From Paenibacillus pabuli (GTDB lineage: Bacteria > Bacillota > Bacilli > Paenibacillales > Paenibacillaceae), in the NCBI RefSeq assembly GCF_023101145.1, contig NZ_CP073714.1:1364001-1428000 (forward strand): a stretch of DNA of 64,000 nt. The letters are read 5' to 3'. Made by a program: the position numbers and the translations under genes. This document shows positions 8,269-15,580 of this stretch, in pieces (within the stretch, counting starts at the first letter, position 1; each line of letters starts with the position of its first letter). The notes under the pieces are model-generated. The model was not told where the DNA came from and searched no databases. It saw only the letters and a program-made list of their open reading frames with translations.

Positions 8269-9009
8269 TTATTCTGCCGCAGGGGCAGGGTGCATAATGA
8301 ATTGTCTGGCCAGTTCAGTAGCCGGTTTGTTAAAAAAATGAGTTGTCGGCTGGCGCTCCAGCAGTGTCTGATTACCCATAAACCAGGTGGTTGTACTGAA
8401 GGATTGTGCCTGTTCCTGATCATGGGTGACCCAGACGAGGGAAGTGCCTTCCTGCTGGCTCCAGCGGGTCAATTGTTCTTCCACCAGGCGGGCGTTGGTC
8501 CGATCCAGGGAAGCAGTCACTTCATCCAATAACAGGACTTCCGGACGCAGCATCATAGAACGAATCAGGGCTATGCGCTGCTTCTCCCCTCCGGAGAGAT
8601 CGATGGCCCGCTTTTGAATATCAAGATTCTCCAACCCCATCCCCGCAAGCAGGCGACGGGCCAGATCCTGATCGTAGGGCTGCCTGTGAAGCAGATGCAC
8701 CGTTTTTAGGTTATCTTCCACACTGCCTGCCAGCATGACAGCCTGCTGTGCGACATAAGTCATGCGCATGCGCCAAATACGAGGGTCCGAATCCCGATAA
8801 GAAATTCCTTTCCAGATCAGTTCGCCTTCATCAGGAATATCCAGTAGGGCGAGAATGCGGAGCAATGTACTTTTCCCTTGGCCGGATGCACCGAGTATGG
8901 CAATGCGCTCTCCCTGATCTACCACTGCGTTCACATGTTGAAATAAAATACGCTGCTCGGTTAAACCGATACGTTTCACTAGTTTATCTATGGTTAAAAG
9001 TGTGGACAA
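8269..9009 (-). CDS. fetA: FetA-type ABC ATPase
   Basis: 246 aa ABC ATPase: Walker A GASGQGKST (~37-45), Q-loop MTYVAQQAVML, signature LSGGEKQRIALIRSMM, Walker B LLLDEVTASLD and H-loop WVTHDQEQ. Pairs with the UPF0014 permease as in FetAB. The likely start is TTG at 9009, with AAAGGACGAG about 10 nt upstream; there is no nearby ATG. A TGAGAGT-A-AGTCTCA dyad lies 65 bp upstream. Confidence 0.85.
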   Translation of the reverse strand: MSTLLTIDKLVKRIGLTEQRILFQHVNAVVDQGERIAILGASGQGKSTLLRILALLDIPDEGELIWKGISYRDSDPRIWRMRMTYVAQQAVMLAGSVEDNLKTVHLLHRQPYDQDLARRLLAGMGLENLDIQKRAIDLSGGEKQRIALIRSMMLRPEVLLLDEVTASLDRTNARLVEEQLTRWSQQEGTSLVWVTHDQEQAQSFSTTTWFMGNQTLLERQPTTHFFNKPATELARQFIMHPAPAAE

Positions 9010-9073
9010 AGTCGACTCGTCCTTTCATCCGTGTTCTGCAATCATCTTAGCAAAAATACGAAAAAAATTGAAA

Positions 9074-9088
9074 TGAGAGTAAGTCTCA
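9074..9088. promoter_or_regulatory. Candidate metal-regulator operator upstream of fetAB
   Basis: TGAGAGTAAGTCTCA is an inverted repeat with the 7-1-7 layout of Fur/PerR family boxes, matching 10 of 14 symmetric Fur consensus positions. Assignment to Fur, PerR or another regulator is uncertain. Confidence 0.35.
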
Positions 9089-9278
9089 ATTAGATCATGG
9101 AATGTAGTTCATAAATTAGAACATGCAATTTAGTTTATCGGATATAAAGCTTTACATGTGAAAGATGAAACCGCTCTGACGTAAGTGATTCTTTTTGGTA
9201 AAATAAAGAAGACTCTATGTCGGCCTAATCGAAATCGTTATCTTTTTGGAAAATTTGCATACCAGAGGAGGCTTTAAT

Positions 9279-10280
9279 ATGACGAAAGTTGTTGGGCGGG
9301 ACAAAGTAAATTGGGGCATTATGGGTACGGGATGGATTGCATCTCAATTCGCCCGAGATCTGGAGCATGCCGGGAACGCTGTGAAAGCGGCGGTAGGTTC
9401 ACGAACTGCGGGTAGCGCAGAGAAGTTTGCAGCTGAATATGGTTTTGCACGCGCTTACGGTTCATATGATGAGATGCTGCAGGACCCTGAAGTGGATATT
9501 ATTTATGTGGCAACACCGCATCCGCTACATAAGGAAAATGTGCTGGCTTGTCTGGAAGCGGGCAAAGCGGTGCTCTGTGAGAAACCGTTTACGATGAATG
9601 CCCGTCAGCTGGAGCAGCTGGTGGAGAAGGCGCGTGAGCGCAAGCTTTTCCTGATGGAAGGCATGTGGACACGCTTTTTGCCGCCCATTACCCAGGCCAG
9701 AGCCTGGATTGCAGAAGGAAGAATCGGCGAGGTGCGTCTGGTCAAAGCAGATTTTGGTTTCCGTGTAGGGTGGGAGCCGGAAGGCAGATTGCTTAACCCG
9801 GATCTGGGTGGAGGTGCTTTGCTCGATGCGGGAGTGTACCCAATCTCGTTTGCGTCCATGATTTTTGGCGAGCAGCCTCAGCATGTGTGGAGTACAGCGA
9901 ATATTGGAGAGACGGGTGTGGACGAACAATTCTCCGTACTGTTGTCGTATTCCGATGGTCGTTCTGCCTCGCTGAATGGGGCCATTCGTCTGAACCTGAG
10001 TAACGAAGCGGTCATATATGGCACAGAAGGTTACATTCGTTTACCGTTTTTCCTGGCAGGCAAAGAAGCCTATCTGCATGTGAACGGTCAGGATGAACCG
10101 GAGAAATTTACCGATGACCGGACGTGTATTGGATATGCGTTTGAAGCGGAGGAAGCAGGGCGCTGCATGCTGGAAGGACGTACAGAGAGCAGAACGATCC
10201 AGCTGGACGAATCCCTGGAAATCATGAAGCTGATGGACACGATCCGTGGACAGTGGGGCCTGCGATACAAATCCGAGTAA
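9279..10280 (+). CDS. Gfo/Idh/MocA-family NAD(P)-dependent oxidoreductase
   Basis: 333 aa. N-terminal Rossmann fold opens with WGIMGTGWIASQFARDL; the family EKP motif is in AVLCEKPFTMNARQ (~100), and the C-terminal alpha/beta dimerisation domain contains GGGALLDAGVYPISFA. These enzymes oxidise or reduce hydroxyl groups on sugars, inositols or dihydrodiols; the sequence resembles the trans-dihydrodiol / xylose dehydrogenase branch but the substrate is unknown. AGAGGAGG before ATG 9279 decides the start over an upstream in-frame ATG at 9246. It is 21 bp upstream of pcp and probably co-transcribed. Confidence 0.85.
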   Translation: MTKVVGRDKVNWGIMGTGWIASQFARDLEHAGNAVKAAVGSRTAGSAEKFAAEYGFARAYGSYDEMLQDPEVDIIYVATPHPLHKENVLACLEAGKAVLCEKPFTMNARQLEQLVEKARERKLFLMEGMWTRFLPPITQARAWIAEGRIGEVRLVKADFGFRVGWEPEGRLLNPDLGGGALLDAGVYPISFASMIFGEQPQHVWSTANIGETGVDEQFSVLLSYSDGRSASLNGAIRLNLSNEAVIYGTEGYIRLPFFLAGKEAYLHVNGQDEPEKFTDDRTCIGYAFEAEEAGRCMLEGRTESRTIQLDESLEIMKLMDTIRGQWGLRYKSE

Positions 10281-10301
10281 ATAGACAGGAGTGGAGAAGC
10301 G

Positions 10302-10922
10302 ATGGTGAAGATACTGATCTCCGGATTCGAGCCCTTTGGCGGGGATACGGTAAATCCGACAGGAGAGCTGATGGAGGCCATTGCACATGAAGTGATGCAG
10401 GGAGCGGAACTGAAAACAGTGCTGCTGCCTGTGCACTTCGATGAATGTGCAGATCTGCTGATTGCAGAAATGGAATCCTGGCAGCCGGATGTTGTCATCG
10501 CCTGTGGTTTGGCCAAAGGCAGAACGGCCATTACGCCTGAACGGATTGCTGTTAATATCAAAGATATTCCTCCCGGCTCTTATGCAGACAACCAGGGCCA
10601 GCATCCTGTGGACGAGCTCATCGTGGATGGCAGCCCGGACGGCCTGTTCTCCACATTGCCGATTCGCGCGTTGGTAAATAACATGGGGGCAGCAGGCATC
10701 CCGGCTGCAGTGTCCAATACGGCAGGCACGTATATTTGCAACAATACGATGTACCGGGTGCTGGATCATATCCGATTGAAACAGCTGCCAATTCGTGCCG
10801 GATTTGTACATTTTCCGGCTTCTACGGAGATGGCCGTGCTTCAGCCTTCCGTGCCGTCGCTCTCGATCCCCATGATGCTGGATGCTCTGCGGATTATGAT
10901 TCGCACGGTAGTAGGGGAGTAA
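10302..10922 (+). CDS. pcp: Pyroglutamyl-peptidase I (pyrrolidone-carboxylate peptidase)
   Basis: 206 aa, the usual length for C15 cysteine peptidases. Opening ILISGFEPFGGDTVNPTGE is the family signature, the catalytic Cys lies in SNTAGTYICNNTMY (~146), the catalytic Glu in the ERIAVNIKD region (~80) and the His in GFVHFPAST (~170). Removes N-terminal pyroglutamate from peptides in the cytosol. CAGGAG precedes ATG 10302. Second gene of a probable two-gene transcript. Confidence 0.93.
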   Translation: MVKILISGFEPFGGDTVNPTGELMEAIAHEVMQGAELKTVLLPVHFDECADLLIAEMESWQPDVVIACGLAKGRTAITPERIAVNIKDIPPGSYADNQGQHPVDELIVDGSPDGLFSTLPIRALVNNMGAAGIPAAVSNTAGTYICNNTMYRVLDHIRLKQLPIRAGFVHFPASTEMAVLQPSVPSLSIPMMLDALRIMIRTVVGE

Positions 10923-11218
10923 TTGAGTGGTGACGGTCACATAGTGAAAGGTGAACCCTGGATGGTCCGTTTCGCACTATACGCCTCATCGCTCGCTAGG
11001 TGTTGCAGTGGTGTAATAAGTGCTGGATTATCGGGGTTGTCCGTCGTGCGGACCAACTTTTGCGCTTGCACATTGGATGTATGAGTGGTTAGAGTTAGTG
11101 GTTATAAGTTGTGCGGAGTGTTTTGGATCATTAGTGTCAATGTGTTCGGGGTTTTAGGTTGGTTGTAGAGCTATAGATATACGTGCAAAATCTCGATTTT
11201 GTAAAAGAAAACAGCAAC
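10923..11218. other. Intergenic stretch without recognised gene
   Basis: About 300 bp after pcp. No convincing ORF with a ribosome binding site was seen on either strand. It ends at a minus-strand terminator belonging to the toxin/antisense locus. Confidence 0.5.
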
Positions 11219-11243
11219 ATAAAAAGACACTCGTCTGAGTGTC
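11219..11243 (-). terminator. Minus-strand terminator flanking the toxin locus
   Basis: GACACTC-GTCT-GAGTGTC (11226-11243) is a perfect 7-bp hairpin; on the minus strand it is followed by TTTTT. It would stop any transcript crossing the toxin gene in antisense. Confidence 0.6.
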
Positions 11244-11253
11244 CCTGTGCTGG

Positions 11254-11259
11254 TATAAT
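11254..11259 (+). promoter_or_regulatory. Extended -10 promoter of toxin mRNA
   Basis: TGGTATAAT is a perfect TATAAT preceded by the TGn extension; no strong -35 is visible. Predicted RNA start is near 11266, giving a ~54 nt leader. Confidence 0.65.
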
Positions 11260-11319
11260 TTAAACTGTACAGCCAATTTGTGGTGGGTATAGACAAGCCT
11301 TCAGTAGGAGGTGATGTCT

Positions 11320-11403
11320 ATGAACTTCGCTTTTTCGGATGTTATCATGTTCGCAACGTTTCTTATTGCGCTCCTGACATACATTGACCGTAAAAGAAAG
11401 TAA
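11320..11403 (+). CDS. Type I toxin, small holin-like membrane peptide
   Basis: 27 aa: MNFAFSDVIMFATFLIALL then TYIDRKRK. One membrane helix (DVIMFATFLIALLTYI) plus a basic tail is the layout of Bacillota type I toxins of the holin-like (Hol_Tox, BsrE/TxpA-like) group, which insert into the membrane. GTAGGAGGTGATG at 11304-11316 gives a strong ribosome binding site 8 nt from ATG 11320. Further support is the surrounding architecture: its own promoter, a strong terminator, an antisense promoter and convergent antisense terminator overlapping its 3' end, and a long leader complementary to the 3' untranslated region. Too short for default gene callers. Confidence 0.75.
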   Translation: MNFAFSDVIMFATFLIALLTYIDRKRK

Positions 11404-11526
11404 CCCGCCACAGGTTGAGAGCCAAAGTGCGGGTTACTTCTTCTGATTATGCAACAGACTCGGAGGTAATCCCACCACAAATGCTGTGCAGGAGTAGCCT
11501 GGCCGGGCTACTCTTATTTTTGTCTT
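11396..11526 (-). ncRNA. Candidate antisense antitoxin RNA
   Basis: Predicted ~130 nt minus-strand RNA overlapping the 3' end and 3' untranslated region of the toxin mRNA. It would start near 11526 from the TTGTAT-17-TAAAAT promoter and end at hairpin AAGTAACCCGC/GCGGGTTACTT (11398-11408 with 11429-11439), which on this strand is followed by TCTTTTA. The toxin stop codon lies in that stem. This matches the layout of RatA/SR4/SR5-type antitoxins. Ends are predicted, not measured. Confidence 0.6.
11492..11522 (+). terminator. Terminator of toxin mRNA
   Basis: GAGTAGCC (11492-11499) pairs with GGCTACTC (11506-11513), followed by TTATTTTTG. Gives a toxin transcript of about 255 nt. Confidence 0.8.
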
Positions 11527-11532
11527 ACTCAC

Positions 11533-11561
11533 ATTTTATTAAACATCTGTGCCGCATACAA
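11533..11561 (-). promoter_or_regulatory. Promoter of antisense RNA
   Basis: On the minus strand TTGTAT (11556-11561) and TAAAAT (11533-11538) are separated by exactly 17 nt, four or more matches to each sigma-A hexamer, and point toward the toxin gene. Confidence 0.6.
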
Positions 11562-11751
11562 CACTTAATTTATTATTTTATCATTATTGATTTTTGTACC
11601 TGTGCAAAAACCGAATGACAGTGTGTAGTTACATCCATACGTACAACGATAGCGGGTTAACAGCGTTGCAACTCAAGCACTCATACCACACCAACCAATG
11701 GCGTAACACAGAGGATCGGATGGATAGCCTGATTCGCCCAGCCGTCACATT

Positions 11752-11945
11752 TAATGAACCTGAGTCACGTTATGGAGTGATTATCTACAGATCCCGGAAT
11801 CTAACGAATCACAGAAGCGCTATAGTATCGATATTCCTGTTTTTTCTGTCTTTTTGTCGAGTTTTATCGAAATAACGTGATTGAGGTTCGTTAGGATTTC
11901 CATATGGCTTATTTCTGCCTAATAAGATGTTACCGATTCGTTAGC
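11752..11945. repeat. Intergenic inverted-repeat element, copy A
   Basis: Two interleaved inverted repeats occupy this non-coding stretch. Bases 11752-11773 and 11872-11893 (TGAACCTGAGTCACGTTAT versus ATAACGTGATTGAGGTTCG) match in inverted orientation at about 19 of 22 positions, and CTAACGAATC (11800) is the exact complement of GATTCGTTAG (11935). The outer motif CCGATTCGTTAGC recurs in another intergenic region at 25304. No transposase or target duplication was seen. The rest of 11563-12090 contains no recognisable gene. Confidence 0.5.
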
Positions 11946-12090
11946 GCCTGGGTCACATCATTACGTCGTAGGTCAAGAGTACGAAAGCGGCGGGCAGCAG
12001 TGAGATGGAAAGAATGAGATGGAACGAACGAAATGTAAAGCAAAGGCATGTCCTCATGCATCGAATGTATTGCACTTAAGTTTTGGCGAA

Positions 12091-12933
12091 TTAGATCCGA
12101 AGCAAATCCAGATCGAACTCGGGAACAAGGCCTTCTTTCATCGCTCGTCCAAGCAATGCTGTAATTGCACCGTAACCGTCATCGCCCAGGTTGGCGCTGA
12201 ACTCATTAACGTAAAGCCCGATATGCTGTGCAGTTACATCAGGGTCCATTTCTTGTGCATGTTCCATGACATATGCTTTGGACTCATCCGGATGCGCCCA
12301 AGCGTATTCCACAGAGGCGCGTGCCCAACCCGCAAGAGCATGAGCATCCAGGTTGCGGCGGGCAATGATCGCCCCCAGCGGAATCGGCAGGCCAGTGTCG
12401 CTCTCCCACCAGTTACCGAGATCAGTCATAAGTTTGAGATCGTAGTTCTGGTACGTGAAGCGTGCTTCATGGATAACCAGGCCAGCATCGATCTTGCCAT
12501 CACGGACAGCAGGCATAATTTGGTCGAAAGGCATAACGACAATCTCGCCTACGCCGCCGGGAACATTTTGTGCTGCCCAGAGACGGAATAACAGGTAGGC
12601 TGTTGAACGTTCGCTTGGCACGGCAACCCGACGTCCGGACAGATAGCCGGGATCGGTTGTGCCATTAGCAGTCAGAACTAGTGGGCCACATCCTCTGCCA
12701 AGTGCGCCGCCTGCAGGCAAGAGCGCATAATCTTTCAGCACATAAGGAAGCGCTGCATAGGATATTTTCATCACTTCAGGTGTATCCGGACCATCCGGAT
12801 TAGCCGCAAGGCCGTTGGTAATATCGATGTCCGCATAACGGACATCAAGCTCAGGTGCACCAGGAATCAGTCCGTGCACCCAGGCGTGAAAGATAAATGT
12901 ATCGTTGGGACAAGGGGAAAATGCAATTTTCAT
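12091..12933 (-). CDS. mqnD: 1,4-dihydroxy-6-naphthoate synthase, futalosine menaquinone pathway
   Basis: 280 aa periplasmic-binding-protein-like fold enzyme. N-terminal MKIAFSPCPNDTFIFHAWV is the MqnD signature; the internal blocks VMKISYAALPYVL and GRRVAVPSERSTAYLLF also fit. It converts cyclic dehypoxanthine futalosine to 1,4-dihydroxy-6-naphthoate in the cytosol, a late step of the futalosine route to menaquinone. Its ATG overlaps the stop of mqnB in an ATGA junction, so the genes are coupled. Confidence 0.93.
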   Translation of the reverse strand: MKIAFSPCPNDTFIFHAWVHGLIPGAPELDVRYADIDITNGLAANPDGPDTPEVMKISYAALPYVLKDYALLPAGGALGRGCGPLVLTANGTTDPGYLSGRRVAVPSERSTAYLLFRLWAAQNVPGGVGEIVVMPFDQIMPAVRDGKIDAGLVIHEARFTYQNYDLKLMTDLGNWWESDTGLPIPLGAIIARRNLDAHALAGWARASVEYAWAHPDESKAYVMEHAQEMDPDVTAQHIGLYVNEFSANLGDDGYGAITALLGRAMKEGLVPEFDLDLLRI

Positions 12934-13802
12934 GATGTAAATACCTCCCGTAAAATGGAACTTGCAGCCTGGAGCGCATCCAGGGCGTCCTTGATGCGCC
13001 AGGCATCGCGGTCGCGTGGACCGACCGCGTTGGATATGGCCCGCAGTTCGAGTGCTGGCACGCCGAACTGCTGGGCTGCGGTTGCCACGCCGAAGCCTTC
13101 CATGCCTTCGGCGGCGGCATCCGGCACGCGGCGCAGCAGCTCCGCGGCCGTCTCGGCCGTTCCGGTCGCCGTGGTTACGGTGACCGCCGTGCCTCCGCTG
13201 ACAGCGAGCCCTGCCCGCTGCAGCTCATGGCGCAGGCGCGCGGCAAGCACCGCGTCCGCCGCTACACGGGACGAGCCGAAGCCCAGCTCGTCCACGCTGA
13301 GGAAGCCGTCTGGCGTCTGCGAGCCCAGATCGGCAGCAACCATGGCGTCGGCTACCACGATGGAGCCGACGTCTGCCCGGCCGGGGAACCCGCCGCCGAT
13401 GCCGGCACTGACCACCAGCGTGTACGCTGGGGTCAGTCCGGTCCCGGCCAGGGGCCCCGGCCTTGAGGATGCGGCAGATGTCTGTGCCGCATCGGTTTCG
13501 CTTGGCGCGGCGGTGCCTTGCGCCAGCGCATGTGCGCCAGCCGCTGCTGAGGCAAAGGCCAGCGCGGCAGCGGTTCCTGCTGCGGCCGAGGCAGGGCCTA
13601 CGCCCGCAGCAATCACATCAAAGCACGCAGCTTGGTCACCCAGGCCGCGGAGTACAGCCTCTTTTTCCGCCTCAACAGCGGTTACGATTAATACACGCTG
13701 TGCCGAAGCTTTGGCTGCCGATTTAGTTTCAAAGCTATTTGACACGCTTGTCGTTTCTGGGCGATTACGTTCTATGGAATCATTCTGTTTCTGTTCATTC
13801 AT
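12930..13802 (-). CDS. mqnB: Futalosine hydrolase with Ala-rich insertion
   Basis: 290 aa of the nucleoside phosphorylase superfamily. VLIVTAVEAEKEAVLRGL begins the fold; LVVSAGIGGGFPGRADVGSIVVAD and EGMEGFGVATAAQQFGVPALELRAISNAVGPRD are the substrate-binding and catalytic segments. It cleaves futalosine to dehypoxanthine futalosine. The family is usually ~220 aa; the excess is an N-terminal leader of ~30 residues and an Ala/Ser-rich low-complexity stretch at about 75-120, encoded by DNA clearly richer in GC than the surroundings. AAGGGAGAA precedes ATG 13802. Together with mqnD it shows the cell makes menaquinone by the futalosine route. Confidence 0.9.
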   Translation of the reverse strand: MNEQKQNDSIERNRPETTSVSNSFETKSAAKASAQRVLIVTAVEAEKEAVLRGLGDQAACFDVIAAGVGPASAAAGTAAALAFASAAAGAHALAQGTAAPSETDAAQTSAASSRPGPLAGTGLTPAYTLVVSAGIGGGFPGRADVGSIVVADAMVAADLGSQTPDGFLSVDELGFGSSRVAADAVLAARLRHELQRAGLAVSGGTAVTVTTATGTAETAAELLRRVPDAAAEGMEGFGVATAAQQFGVPALELRAISNAVGPRDRDAWRIKDALDALQAASSILREVFTS

Positions 13803-14163
13803 CCCGGATTCTCCCTTATTGAGGTTGTTAAAAGCTATCTATAAAATATGTACGCATATGTCAGACGTTAGGCCAACTGTACAAGCAACGAGCGAAGCGA
13901 GTAAGAGAACCAGTGTACGAGCACAACGTTCTTCTCCATCATACCGGAAGGGCGAAGATCAGAACAACCTCTGAACGTATTTAACACAAAAGCAGTTTGT
14001 CCAACGTTAACAATAACCCCCATGAACCAATCCGTCACTCGAACTAATCTGATCCCGAAAATGGCCTCTCATAAAATCCAGAGTAATCTATTTCTTAGGT
14101 TGATATGTCATTTTGATCATATATAAACGTAACGCGAAAAATAAGATAAGTCAAAGTAAATGG
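13803..14163. other. Intergenic stretch without recognised gene
   Basis: Divergent spacer between mqnB and the GntR module. Contains presumably the mqnBD promoter; no convincing ORF or RNA gene was found. Confidence 0.4.
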
Positions 14164-14211
14164 TTGACAATCTGTATTAACTGTATTAATAATAGTAATA
14201 CAGTTAATACA
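14164..14211 (+). promoter_or_regulatory. Promoter with perfect inverted-repeat operator of GntR module 1
   Basis: TTGACA at 14164-14169 is followed at 17 nt by a TAATAA -10-like hexamer. Overlapping it, GTATTAACTGTATTA (14174-14188) and TAATACAGTTAATAC (14196-14210) are exact inverted repeats with a 7 nt spacer. The dyad covers the promoter core 85 bp before the gntR gene, so autorepression by the encoded regulator is inferred. Confidence 0.75.
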
Positions 14212-14295
14212 CCTTAGCGTTGAATACATACACTTCAAAATACAGTCATCGTTCATCAATAGGGTATTACCACATTTATAGAGAGGAGGTGCGGG

Positions 14296-14685
14296 ATGTT
14301 CGAATTGGATGTACGCAGCCGTAAGGCGATCTATGAGCAGCTAGTGGACAAAATCAAAGAAATGATCGTGTACGGTGTTCTCCAACCCGAAGAGCAGCTG
14401 CCTTCCGTTCGCACACTGTCCGGGCAGCTCACGGTTAATCCAAATACGATTCAGAAAGCGTACCGGGAACTTGAACGTGAAGGTTACATCTATTCATTAC
14501 AGGGAAAAGGGAGCTTTGTATCATCGTCCGTGGAACATCCGAATGCAGCCATGAGAGATGAAATCAGAGCCGCTCTGGTGAAGCTGATTGCGGAAGCATC
14601 ATATTCCGGTTTGAGCAAAGCCGATATGACGCTTTTATTTGAGGAAGCGATGGCCCGTATAGAGAAGGGGGAGCCGCATGATTGA
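14296..14685 (+). CDS. YtrA-type GntR-family repressor
   Basis: 129 aa. GntR winged helix at ~10-75 (AIYEQLVDKIKEMIVYGVLQ, LPSVRTLSGQLTVNPNTIQ, AYRELEREGYIYSLQGKG) with only a short C-terminal helix region instead of a ligand domain, as in the YtrA subfamily. Such repressors control adjacent ABC transporters. GAGGAGG precedes ATG 14296. It overlaps the ABC ATPase gene by 8 bp. A perfect dyad at the promoter is the likely operator. Confidence 0.88.
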   Translation: MFELDVRSRKAIYEQLVDKIKEMIVYGVLQPEEQLPSVRTLSGQLTVNPNTIQKAYRELEREGYIYSLQGKGSFVSSSVEHPNAAMRDEIRAALVKLIAEASYSGLSKADMTLLFEEAMARIEKGEPHD

Positions 14686-15580
14686 GCTGAATCAAGTCAT
14701 TAAGGCATTTGAACAGGAAAAAGCCGTTGATGGCGTAACGATGCAAGTACATAAGGGATCGATCTATGGTTTGCTCGGTTCCAACGGGGCAGGCAAAACG
14801 TCGCTGCTCAAAATACTGGCAGGCATCTATCGTCAGGATAGTGGAACGGTTCGCATTGAAGGACAAGAAATATATGAAAATATGGATCTCAAGGGACGCA
14901 CCATTTTTATGGCAGATGCGCCATACTTTTTCCCGCAATCGTCCATCCATCAGATGGCTGCCTTCTATCGTTCGATATATCCGCGCTGGAATGAGGAGCG
15001 TTTTGTACAACTTGGCAGTGTTTTTAAATTGGATGTCAAACGAAAACTGCATCGCATGTCCAAAGGCATGCGCCGTCAGGCAGCCGTATGGCTTGGACTT
15101 AGCTGTATGCCCGAAGTGCTGCTCATGGATGAGCCGATCGATGGACTCGATCCGGTCATGCGCCAGCAGATCAAGAATCTGTTGTTCCAGGAAGCAGCGG
15201 AGCGTCAGGTGACGATACTGATCTCGTCCCACAATTTGCGTGAGATCGAAGACCTGTGCGACCATGTTGCCATCATGCACAAAGGCCGGATTATCGTAGA
15301 GAAAGATCTGGACGATCTGAAGGCGGATACCCATAAAATTCAGGTCGCTTTCCGTCATCCTGATCATGCCAAGGCAATGGACGAACAGGTGAATATTTTA
15401 CATGAAGAGAAGCGTGGTAGTGTGTCCATGTTTATTGTAAAAGGCAATCGCGAGACTGTGACGGAACGATTCCGTGCACTTGATCCCTATTTGCTGGATG
15501 TGCTGCCGCTGACGCTGGAAGAAATATTTATCTATGAAATGGAGGATGCAGGATATGATATTCAACCGATTGTTCTGTAA
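14678..15580 (+). CDS. ABC transporter ATPase (YtrB/BcrA-like)
   Basis: 300 aa. Walker A GLLGSNGAGKTSLLK (~34-46), signature MSKGMRRQAAVWLGLS (a degenerate LSGGQ, common in this group), Walker B VLLMDEPIDGLDP and H-loop ILISSHNLREIED. A ~70 aa C-terminal domain follows. Drives the membrane partner encoded next. Genes of this type are often induced by cell-wall antibiotics through the YtrA regulator, but the trigger here is unknown. Confidence 0.88.
   Translation: MIELNQVIKAFEQEKAVDGVTMQVHKGSIYGLLGSNGAGKTSLLKILAGIYRQDSGTVRIEGQEIYENMDLKGRTIFMADAPYFFPQSSIHQMAAFYRSIYPRWNEERFVQLGSVFKLDVKRKLHRMSKGMRRQAAVWLGLSCMPEVLLMDEPIDGLDPVMRQQIKNLLFQEAAERQVTILISSHNLREIEDLCDHVAIMHKGRIIVEKDLDDLKADTHKIQVAFRHPDHAKAMDEQVNILHEEKRGSVSMFIVKGNRETVTERFRALDPYLLDVLPLTLEEIFIYEMEDAGYDIQPIVL

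Noticed and set aside
10041..10940. 299-codon minus-strand ORF over pcp
   Set aside because: Shadow of the oxidoreductase and pcp genes; no motif and no start signals.
12874..13974. 366-codon plus-strand ORF antisense to mqnD/mqnB
   Set aside because: Composition (Ala/Ser/Pro-rich) is a by-product of the GC-rich mqnB insertion; no ribosome binding site, and the opposite strand encodes recognisable enzymes.
14564..15367. 267-codon minus-strand ORF
   Set aside because: Lies entirely opposite the ABC ATPase gene, which has all nucleotide-binding motifs.
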